The translations under genes and the position numbers were made by a program. From Apricaphanius iberus (lineage: Eukaryota; Chordata; Actinopteri; Cyprinodontiformes; Aphaniidae): DNA of 64,000 nt. The notes under the pieces are model-generated. The model was not told where the DNA came from and did no database searches. It saw nothing but the letters and a program-made list of their open reading frames with translations. Shown piece after piece: positions 11,901 to 23,900 of this stretch (position 1 is the stretch's first letter; the number at the start of each line of letters is the position of its first letter). The stretch is taken from positions 1,488,001-1,552,000 of the forward strand of contig JAPXFQ010002747.1 in NCBI GenBank assembly GCA_028564705.1, in the 5' to 3' direction.

Positions 11901-14900
11901 ATCACGTCTTGGCATGTGTTAAGAGTAAGTTATAGAGTGAGAATTTTTTCATTTTTGAAAGTTAAATATTATTCGGATTCAGATAATAAATAAAACAGAA
12001 GCATTGTATTAATTTGTTTGGTGCAGCCCGTAGCCCAGTACTAAACAACCCACATACACCGGTACCGGTTCAGGAACCAGGGTTGGAGACTTTTGAGCTA
12101 TACGTTTTTATTCCCATCGTGATCAACTGAAAAGTCGCGACTCAGAATGGGTGATTACAGTCAACCAGCAACTCCCTTGATCCGTGTTGGGAAGCAATGA
12201 ACTTCACTCTCTGTGTCTCAGTCACTTTGCCGTTTTGTCTTTGGGCAAGACACTTCACCCACTTTGCTCCTGTTGGTGGTCAGAGAGCAACTGTGGGGCA
12301 GCCTCGCTTCCATCAGTCTGCCCCAGAGCATATATGGCTACAATGTATCTTACCACCATCAATGTGTGAGCGAATGACTGATGATGTTTGAAGTAAAGCT
12401 CAATGGGGGTGGAGGCCATTTACCAACGTCATACACAACATTTCAAAAAGTTAAAGCTACACACATCTTACGCAGACAAATGCTGCAATTTGTAGGCCAC
12501 ATGCCTGTTGTTTGCCATCCCTGGTTTTATCGTGTGAAAACGCACATGGTTCATGATCAACATTTTGGAGCCACTTTCAACTTTTCAGATAAAAACACAA
12601 TGTGAAAGTATGCTTGTAGCGTACATGGAGGTAAATTTGGATTCTCACTCTGATGTGTTGGTGTACCCTGGACTCTATCTTCAACCTCTGCCAAAATCTT
12701 CTCCGTCCATTCTCTTCCATTTGACGCTTCAAGATGAACTGAAGAGAGCCATACCTATTGAGGTCTGCTTGTGCATACACAGCTACCAGAGGACCTACAG
12801 TATTTAGCACCATCTGAAGAGAGTAGGATCTTTGGGGATTTCTGTTCGGAATTAAATCGTGATGCTGAACCTTAAAAGCACTGACAGAAAGGCATTGCTG
12901 AATCCAGGATGGCAGGCTCAGACAGACTGATAGCTGTATCTTGATACTTTATTGAATGCATTTAAAGCAATAACAATTCTATTTTTACATCCCGCTATAT
13001 CATGTTCCCCCAATACTGTCCAATCCTAAAACTCACCAGGGTGTTTGGATCAAAAGCTCTTGCTAAGCTTAAACAGACAGGATCTTAACCACAGAATTTT
13101 TCATATTCTGCAGTATATCAGCATCTAGCATTAGATTGTTTTAGTGGGTTTTGGGACTTCTTAGGATTAAAACACCATTTACCTTGAGTTAGCGAGAACC
13201 AGATTAGTCACTGCATCTCTATGTTTTAAAATGTCACCTTTGATGTTGAATCTCTGTCCAGCTCATCATCCCCACTACTGAATGCCGAGGGATCATTGGT
13301 GTGGGCGGCAGAGGGTTGGTGTGAAGAGTGCTGAACGCTGACTGTTCCTGCCTGCTGCTCCTAAATTAGAACAGAGAACATTAGGTATAAACAATGACCT
13401 AAATGCAACATACAAACTATGATCTGCAATTCGATATGGATGAGAACTTTTTTAAAAGTAAACTGAGGCTTCATCTGCAAACTGTACAGACAATTTATAT
13501 CAGACTTGAAATATATACTTCTGCTGTATTTATTTTATTTTTTTGCATAAAATGTCAAATACATTTTGACCTTTAATGACTTAGGTCAACCTAAAAAGTA
13601 AATCAGACAGCTACAGCTGATCCATAATGCAGCTGCTCACGTCATCACAAGAACCAGCAAAGTAAAGAACATCAACCCAGTTCTAAAGTCCTTACGCTGG
13701 CTCCCTGTAGCTCTGTAGAATAGTCTTTAAAATGCTCCTACTAGTTTAGAAAGTGAATAGTTTAGCACCAAAGTATGTTGAAGACCTGTTATCACTATAC
13801 TGATCCAGAAGACCAAGACTAATCATCCCTTGAATCAGAATCAAAATGGTGAAGCAGCTTTCAGATTTTATCCCCCATAAATCTAGAACAAACTTCCAGA
13901 TGACTGCAAAGCTGCTGAATCCTAAACTCTACTGTTTAGAGATGCTTTTGAGTAATACTCTTAAATAGATTTTGACACAAAAATTGTATTTGTATTATTT
14001 TCCTATATTGTTTTTTTTAAATCAAATGCTAAATGTCTTCTTTTATTGATTCTCGTGTTTTATCTGTTCTTAATTTTCATACTTTTAAGTTTTGCTGTTT
14101 GTACTTTCTATGCTGTTATCATATGTTTGGCTTTTTACCACCAATCATGTAAGGCATCTTGAATTATGTTGTGTTGAAAGCGTGCAGTACAAATAAAATT
14201 GCCTTGCCACTTTAAACCACTGTTTTTTGAAGCTGGAATGATTTTTTCAACAAATAAAAAGAGTTTTTTTGCAGATGATCTTTAATTCACACATTATCAA
14301 ACGTATTTATACAGGTACAAATATATATAGCATATTATGTATTTATGTTTTTTTTTTTTTTACATTTAGATAAATACCCCTTAGAAAGTTGAAGAAAAAC
14401 TGCAGACATCTTGTAGCCATCAACAAGCTTCTGGCATAATTGTTGGTGGATTACAATCTTCTTATCAGAATTGGAAAAACCTCGATGGCACAGACCTTCC
14501 TTTTAAAAAATGGGGTTGAGGATGGGTCTAATGTTTAATGATAAATGGTTTCATCCCTTCCTAAATTTGTTTTGTTATTTCTTTGGAATCATTGTCTTGT
14601 TAGAAGACTTAGTTATGTCACCCCATCTGCCACCCTCAGATGGAAGGAAATCCAGGAATGAGCAAAGGTGAAGCTGATCATAAACAGGAAACGCAGACGC
14701 CAGTCCACAGTATAGTAGAGTTAACATCCCTCTGGACTGAGAAAACAAAAGCTGCTCCTAATTGGAAACCTCCAAGTTTAACAGAAAGCCAAATAGCTTT
14801 TGGAAAAAAAAAAAACTGTATGGCTATAAAGATGGCACTGTCAGGCCACAATGAAAAAAATGTAATTAATTTATTTTTAAAGAAAAGCAATTTTATTCGT

Positions 14901-17900
14901 TTAGCACCATTTCAACATAATAGCAAATTATGGTGCTTTACATTATATAGGGATAGAGTAAAAATATCAATAAAGCATAAAACACACACAAAACATATGA
15001 CACACAAAAAAAATATTCAAAGGAAGCTCTAAACAGATGCTTTTAAGCCTTCATTTAAAACAGGTCAGTGTTTCAGCAGCTTTGCATTGGTCAGGCAGTT
15101 TATTACAGACAAGGGGGGATAGCGGCTGCTTCTCCATGTTTAGTTCTAATTCTAGGGATGCTGAGTAAACTGGAATTATGCTCCTTTTCCACTAGGACCA
15201 GTACGGTCTGGAACGGGTAGTTTCAGAACCATTCTGGCTTGTTTGCATTAGCTGTGTCCAGTCCAAGCCGACCCCTTTTATTTGGACTACCTATGCCTTC
15301 GTCCGAAGCCTGCCGAAGCGACCCTAAATGGCCTGGAGTTGTTTTTTTGAAGTGATGTCTCAGAGTGCAATAACAGTAACAGCGCCAAAATCAGAAATGT
15401 TCTCCATGAAATGTGAAATATTTAAAGTCTCAGAGAATGTTTTATTTTTCTTTGCTTTTAAGTAGCTCCATACTTTTTAAAAACTAATTGCCTTATAAAC
15501 AGTTTTATAGCATTTAGGGAGAGTTGTGGTTTAGATAAAGCTCAGGCCGAAAGGTGACAGAGAAAATCTACATTGATACGGGCTGCAGCTTTGGGATCTG
15601 GGACATTTTGGAAAACTGTGAGTGATGGCAAATTTTTGTCAGGTCACCAAGAGAAAGGTGTCTACAAGGAATCCTAACCAGATGCTCGAGCCAATTCATT
15701 AGGAGGAGCAGAAAGCTCTACTCGCCCTCATTACAATAGATCTCTTGCTACATTTTTAAGTGTTATGGTCCAGCTGAGGCATTCAGACATTGTAAGTGTG
15801 TCAAGGATAAGTGTCAAGGATGATGATTGTTGGATAACACCATGGAGCTGTTTCACTTTTAACACCGCAGAAAGCAGGGGGAATAAAAAAGGAGTACTAC
15901 TTCCAAATGATCTAATTTAATCTTGAATCAATAAATAGCATGTAAAAACGTGTGTGTGCGTGTAAATAAATCTATTCTTGTGGGCAATATTGTTTTATTT
16001 ATTTATTTTATTCCATTTATTGATTCCATCCTTTGCCTGATACCTCAGGATGTACCCCACGTCTCGCCCGATGAGCGGTGGAGAAGTGGTATAGAATATG
16101 GATGGATGGATGGACTCCATATTAAAACAACAGAGCTCAAATGGATCACTAAAATCCTGGAATTGAGAACATTAAACCCAATGAGGCCTAGATGTAACCT
16201 TCTGAACAGCACTGTAAATGCACAGCTGGCTCAGTTCCCCGCGCTGATCACTCAGCTGGATCAACATCATAATTTTTATTTGCTCTTTTCTATCTGAAAC
16301 TGGGTGTGGGCAACAGATGTTTGCTTAAGTGCTGGTTCGAACAATAATTTGTGAAAACATTGTACTGGCAGCGCACTGGTGGTTTGATTCTCCAAAGTTA
16401 TAATAGAAGTTGGTTTTCTTTCTACAAATAATACACAGAAATACTTTCGGGGAACTACTGTGAATGAAACGTTGAACAACTCTGCTTTCTATGCTAAGGC
16501 TTCCAATCTTTGACTCAGTCTCTTGTTGGGAAGGCTTACTGGAGTTCACCACAGCAAACTGGCTTTAATTTGTTCTCCTCAGTGGTTGTCAATGCAAACA
16601 TTCATTCATTAAAGTCTGACAAAGGCTGCAGAGGAAAGGCTGAGCAAACCAACAACATGGGCCTTGTTCAGAGTAAATGCACAACACACAGATAAGACAC
16701 AGCGGGGCTGCAACAATAGCAGACTTATAGCAAGTTTTATGGCCCAGCATATCTCCTGAATCATACAGCCCTGTTTTATTTAGCTTTTTAACATTTTAAA
16801 CAGGGATCTACAACTCACTTCTTCATCAGGTTCTCCACATGACATCGGCTCGTCCTGCTGTTCCTTCTTGCAGGGAGAGGATGTCGAGGTTTCCGTTGTC
16901 TCCCACTGTGCAGTGGCTGCGGTTCTAGCTGGGCTCTGATTTCTCTGTGGGTCTCCGTCCATCTCATGATGCTTGGTGTCTCGCTCCTGCAGCAAGTTTC
17001 TGTACTTCTTCTTTAGGATGAGATATTTCTCACCCTGTTAAGAATAAACAGCACAACAAGCCTTTAAAAAACATGATGAGAAGCCTACAGCCAAATTACA
17101 AAAATAGACAGTTTGATGTTTGAACTAAATTCTACTAACAGATATAATGCTGTGCTTCATTTTTATAAACTCTGAAAACTAGATCCTTGTCTTTCTTTTA
17201 TCTAATCGGTACCCTCCTGATATTAACAACCAAAGTTTATTTTCATCTTGTTGCTGTTTGTGTTTCAGGTAAGGGAGGTGAGTTAGCCATGTTGGATTTG
17301 TTCTGTCATGATACAGTGATAGTCATGCAGTGCAGGATTGTGGAGGTGTTTAACTGAAGCACAGAGCCAATGTAAGTGGTTGGGTTGCTTTTACGCAGAT
17401 TTGAAAGCATAGGCAAATATATATAACAGGCATGATATCTGTAAATATTCGTAACCGGCCATAAAAGCAGTATTAATAACGGATATTTATATTGACTGTC
17501 ACAGTCCCTGGCCTGGAAGGCAAGGCAACTTTATTTGTACAGCTAACTTTTAATAACAAGGACATTTAAGGTGCTATGGGAGATTAGAGGATAAATTAAA
17601 AGCAGCAATAGGGCAATTAAAGCATAAAATACAGTAATAGAGACACTAAATAGGGCACGTTTAAAAACATAGGACATTCCACCTATTATTATCGCTTACT
17701 CAAAGCCAGCTCTAAACAGATAAGACTAGGAAGGAGGTGAGAGAGCATTTTTTGTTCAAATCTGAAGGTGTTTCTCAATGCCAAGGAACCTTGCCTTGAT
17801 GCCTTGGTCCCACCCCGGTTGCCTAGGAGATACATTATCAGGGACCGCCAAGGCGTGTTCCAATGTTCATGTGTTACGGAGGAATCTGTCCAACGTTTGT

Positions 17901-20900
17901 TAGCCGTTTAGCTAACTGACCAAGGATACATCAGAGGTGCCTTGATGACTTCTCTCGATCAAATATTTCCCAGAATACAGCGCGGTAGGAGCCAGCAGCA
18001 GCTATTTCGGGGGTAAATTTCCATTTTAAATGTAAGTCAACTAATTTTAACCATCGGCTCTATATCTAAAGTGTTAGTTTTATTTTTGTATTATTATTTT
18101 TTGGAACCAAACCTGTTATATATGGTTGTTTAGTTGCATAGTAGTTGCAGCTTCGGGGGCTACCAGGTACTAATTCGTTTGCACATTTGATTTAACCAAC
18201 ATACACACAATTTAAAAAAAGTGAAACGCTCGTTATACATTTCCAGTTCCATGGACGAAGTAATGTTACTATGCTGCAATGCTACTAAGACTGGTGAGAC
18301 GTAAACAGAGTACATAAACCGGCAGCCGCGGTGACGTGAAGTAAGTCTGTTCCAAACCGTTTTCTTTGACCAAGGAAGGACAGTGTCCTCGGAAGCAAGG
18401 CGCCTTGCCTACCCAGACATTGAGAAACACCCTGAGAGTACCAGAACCCTCTGATCATTATTGGCTTCCTAGGGTTTCCTGATCTACATCCCCTGTGGAT
18501 TCCTATTGGACCGGCTGGAGAACACCCAACCAATCAGCATCTGATGAGATACACCTGCTCCTGAATGCTTTAGCTGTCCTAAAAGCTTGAGAAGACTGGA
18601 AATTTTCTTCCAGCTTTTGATGCACAGGGGTTTCCCCTGTTCTAAATTTTTGCTTATGTTTTTGTTTTATGTTTAATTCGGAAGAGTGTTTAATTTTTAA
18701 TATGGACTTGCTCATGTTAAGAAGTTTTTGTTTAGTTTGAATCATTTGCAGGTTTATCTGTCTTTTTAACATTGCTAAAAATGTTGGTCGCCAAGGGGTG
18801 AAAATGTGCTAAACTTTTTTAACTTCTACATAACATGTTGCAGTCATTTGATACCTCCTTTGATCTCTGGGTTGTAACAGCCCAAATTTTCATATGGGTG
18901 CATCACTAAACAAAACATTTCCTAAAAAATATTTGTAAAGTAAGAAACTCATTAAATTTTTGTCAAATTCTAAGCTTTCTCTCAGTGTGATTAAACTACA
19001 TATTTGGTAAGAGGACCTGTTTAAGACTCAATTTGGAGCTTGCAGGCCTTCCCTTGGATTTGGCCCTGGACTTGGACTTGATCAGATTTGTAATTAAATG
19101 ACTGAAATGCGACTTGAGCCAAAATTTTAGTGAAAACACTTATGTCAGTCTTGGAAAAAGATGCCTTGGATCAGTCTGCTCTGTTTTGTTTTATAACTTA
19201 GATGCAATCAAAATGCATGTAAATACATTTGAATTTAAATTATCAACACAATTGGGATTCACTGATTATCTTATTCCGTATATACATGTTATCCATTTGT
19301 AAAGTGCATTTAGATGGCCTTCATTGTAAATTGGGGCTAAATAAATGGACAGATTTGAATTGAATGAGCACTCCAATGTATGATCTTTAAGCTTATCTCT
19401 CCTATCCCACTCCTCTGCTACCATATCACCAAAAGCCTGAGCTCTGTCTTCTGCTGACAAACAGATAGGTTTTTAGTCTGATCATCTAATTTTCTCTTGT
19501 GGTAAATGTAATTAAAATGTATGTGCTGATATGCTGTATTTTTGTCATATTTCTGTCTTCTTCTGAATGGGAGTGATGATCACCTGGGATTGACACATTC
19601 TTTATCTGACTACATTAGCCTGCAGTGGATGTCTCGACAATAAAGCTTCGGGATGAAGGCATAGAGTGTTGCACCCCAACTGGAAAATAAGTTTTCTGCT
19701 TTTACCTTGAACCTTTGAACAATATTCAGCTGCTGATCACTGATCCAGAGTTGATCAAGGAAAAGAAAAATCAGATTACTTCAGATTCCTGCTAAACACC
19801 CCCCTACTGGTAAACTAGTGGTAAAAGAACTGCTTAGGTATAAAAACCGGGTATATGCCCATGGATGGATTCAGTGTTCAGCATAGAACAAAATGGCACC
19901 AAGAGACATAGGAATGCTTCTATTTACACATCTTTATGGAAATTAAAACTTAAATTGATACAGTAAATTACTCTAAAACAACTCAAATTAATTACAAGTA
20001 AAAATAATTAAAAAAAGAAAATGGGTTATAATTAAATACATAAAATATAAAAAATCCTTATTTGGCTGTTTGACAGTTAAAAAAAATATCCTCATTATGG
20101 GAGCATACTACCTAAAAATAGTTTTTCTAGGCATAAATGTTTTGCCACAGTCTCATGAGGAAACAGTGGCTACAACTAATCCTAACTTTAAATCATCTGA
20201 CTCCTCTTTTACATATGCCAGTTCACAAACAGCTGTGCTTACAAATCTGATGGGGAAGCTTTTTTCTAGACAGCTTTTCCCACAAAAGGTAAAAATATTT
20301 GAAGAGCTTACTTACGTTCTCTGACTTCACCACAGCGATTCGGTCAATAATGAGCTTGAATTCCTCTCTGTATTTAGCTGTGGAAAAAAAATATGTAAGG
20401 TCAAAAAGTGGAAGTAAAGAAAAAGTCCAGTTTTAACATCCACGGATGTTTGTGTTTAAAACGCAACAAAATGTATATGATGGTTAAACCATACCACACA
20501 CACACACACACACACACACACTGTCATGCAAAAGTACTCATATTTCCTATTGTTAAATTTTGTCACAAACTTCAGTTTATTTTCTTTGGATTTTATTTGG
20601 TAAAGCAAAACAAAGCAGTACTTAAACGGTTTTCAAGCTTTCACAATTCAAAGTCATAAAAAGTGGCACACATTTCACATGTCTTTGCTGCAATTACGGG
20701 TACTTATCTCAAGATTCTGCACAACATGCCTGCTATTTCACCGGGCCATTTTAACACATGAATATGTGTCAATCTTAATGATTCCATTGCCACTGTAGGC
20801 AACTGTTTCATGTAATGTCTGGAGGAAAGCTGAAGCTATACCCCATTTTCCAGTCTTTTGCAGCCTCTAACACGTTTTCTTCCAGGATTGTTCTGTATTT

Positions 20901-23900
20901 ATCTCCACCCATTTTCCCATCATCTCTGAAAGCATTTTCTGTCTTTATTGAAAAAAGCATTTCCACAGCATAATGCTTAGGGCTGGGTATCGATTCAAAT
21001 TTCATGAATCGATTCAATTCCGATTCTTAAGAGTTAGAATCGATGATCACACTCCGATCTGATCGATCCGATTCAATCTGATCCAGTTTGTTACTGATAT
21101 GAGTCAATGCTATTAAATTTTTTTGAGCTATTATCTTAAGTATATGCCTGTAATTCAATATGCCTTATCACTGGGTAAGTAACAGTTCACCGGAGGAAAC
21201 TGTATTTACCCTTTTAGACACAAGACTTAAAAATGCCGTCTCGACTTTACCTTCCTATTTTAGAAGTAAAAAGGGCAAACTATTCCATAAAATAAAAGCG
21301 ATTTTTGAAATTGTGAATTTTTTAAATAATTTTTTTTTCAACACAGCCCTACTACGTACAGTGTTTTTTCCCCAGATTTAGTGTTTTGTATTTAGTCTAA
21401 AATATTCGATTTTGGTCTCATGTTATCAGAGCACCTTCATCAGCATGTTTGCGTGTAGTTAACTAGAATTTGGGCACATTTAAAAGGTGTCTTGTTTTCT
21501 TCCTGCAACTCTTCCATAAGGCCAGATTTGTGAAGTGCATTACTTATTGTGGGACACCATGTAGATTATTAATTGTGTTGTAATGTTTGCAAGAGTGTCT
21601 GAAAAAAAAACCTTATCCAAAACATAGAATAAAAAAGCAACCATGCAAACACTCACACCAAGGACAATTTAGAAACACCGATTAACCTCACCGTCATCTT
21701 TTTTGGGAGGAATCCAGAGTACCTGGAGGGAACCCACGCATGCATAGGGAGAACATGCAAACTCCACGCAGAAAGACCCCAGGCTGGGATTTGAACCCAT
21801 TACTTTCCCACTGCAAGGCCAACTGAGGCACTTTCAAATATTATCTAATAAACCTACAGCTGTAATTATAATAATTCAGATATATATCAAAAATTTGCTG
21901 ATTTACTAATTAGGGGACTTTTGAAGGAAATGATTTGCATTTGATTTTATATAGGGGTGTACAAAGTAAATGCACAACAAAATGTGAACCTTTTTTTCAC
22001 ACAGTGTCAGCAAAGAAACTGTATGTAATCTGCTTTGTGGGTCCAGAACCCTTAATCTAAACAGAGAGGAAGTATCTTCCCTCTAAACATAGACAACGGT
22101 CCGGTCTGTGTGCAGCCCGATGGCTGTGGCAAAAAGCCAGAGTCATTTCGAAAGCTTCAGCTTATCTGCCCTGTAGTAGCAGCAAGCTGATAGACCCCCA
22201 CAGCTGTTTACGCCTCAGAGAATATTTACCTGACTTCTACACGAGCTGTGATTAGGAACACTTCGCAGACGTAGGTATGCCCTGCATGCCTGGAGTCAGC
22301 TGGGGGCTTCCACCTCGGCACATGTAAAGCATTTCCTTTTCTTGATGTGAGATATGCAATGAGACAGTTACGCAGCTTGCACAACAACAGGAAAACCAGA
22401 GGAAGCAGCTGTTTACATCTGTCCTAACAGAAGAACCTCCTGCCCAGCACAGTAACACAGTACACAAACTGGTTATTTATTAGCCAAATGTCTACACAAA
22501 CAATCCAACCAAACCACCCCCCCTTTCACATATTTTCCAACCATGTCCCAGTTTTAGCAATCTGATGAAAAAGCACCCACATTAAAGGCTCTATATCCAG
22601 TCATGCATGCATGGACTTAATTATGATTAAAAAAACTATCATTACAATTACAACATGACAGGCTGCAACCACATGCTACAACAGACCTAAAATGTGTGGG
22701 AAGCACTTTTTCTAATTGGACAGCCATGTCAGATGGCAACGTAGAAAACCTCTGTCAACAACTGCACTGCTAAAATTGCATCTGGACTGTACATGCTGCA
22801 GACACAAGGTCACTTTAGATAATCATTTAAGGGGGTTAAAACGCAGCATGTCTTTATTTCAGCCTGTGTGGAAAGCAAAGGCACCTGCTGAATCGGACTT
22901 AAGCGCCATATGTCTGGTTTGTTTGATAAAGCAATACATCCTGGACCATCTGCTTCATCTGAGAAAGCTTACATTCAGTGATTGAGAAGGAAAAAAAAGA
23001 TTACAATTCTAGGTTTTAAGCTGGCAGAAATGAATGAAAAAGGATGCAATCTTTAGCAGCCATAGGTTTCAGTAGTTGGTCTTTTTGTAACCTCATCAGT
23101 CTTGCAATTTTGCAGACGAATATCTCTTCTATGCAATGTCACCTTAGCTCATTGAGGTTTGTGGGCATTTCTTATAGCGCCATTCAGTTAAGGTTACACC
23201 ACAGCATTTGACATAGTCTGAGGTCTGGACTTTGGGCATTGCAAAACTTTGGTTCAGTACTTTATTGAAGACTTCTTGTTGGTGGACTGTCTTTCCTAAA
23301 TTTGACTCTGGAATAGCTTTTTAGTTTATCATAGTGGCAGCATTCTGGAGTATCTCTGTTACATTAGTTATTATTGGTCCTGTTTGTAGACTCTTGTTAA
23401 TATTTTATTTACTTTTTTTGGGTTGAAGAGTTGCATGCTAAGACAATTATTACCTCTGGTTTCATACACTTTGCAGTTGGAAAGATGCTACTTTATTTGG
23501 TTTTCAGTTATGATGCATAGTTGTGGGGTCATTTTAATCTGTAAAGCACTTTGAGAAGCTGTGGTTTGAAAAGTGCTTTATAAATAAAGTTTGATTTGAT
23601 AAATCCTACAGGCTTTTTTCTTTGTAAATTGCAGCTAATTCAGATGCAGTTTTGCAAATGTAATGTATGTAGGGCTGCCATACTGGCTTTAGAGACAGAA
23701 ACATTTTTTGTTTTGCACTACTTGTTTTTTGTTTGTTTTTTCTGACTGATCTGAAACAGATAAAGTATGAGCATTTTTATACAGATAATGTTAATAATGG
23801 TTTCAGTTATATATTACATGAACAAACTGGTACCCAGAGATGGGTAAAGTATCAAAAAATTGTACTCAAATAGTAGTAGCACTACTTCAACATATGTAAA

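Noticed and set aside
21781..21800. B-box-like ggatttgaacc suggesting a tRNA gene
   Set aside because: It is part of a SINE head; no cloverleaf, anticodon arm or A box could be laid out, so it is not a functional tRNA.
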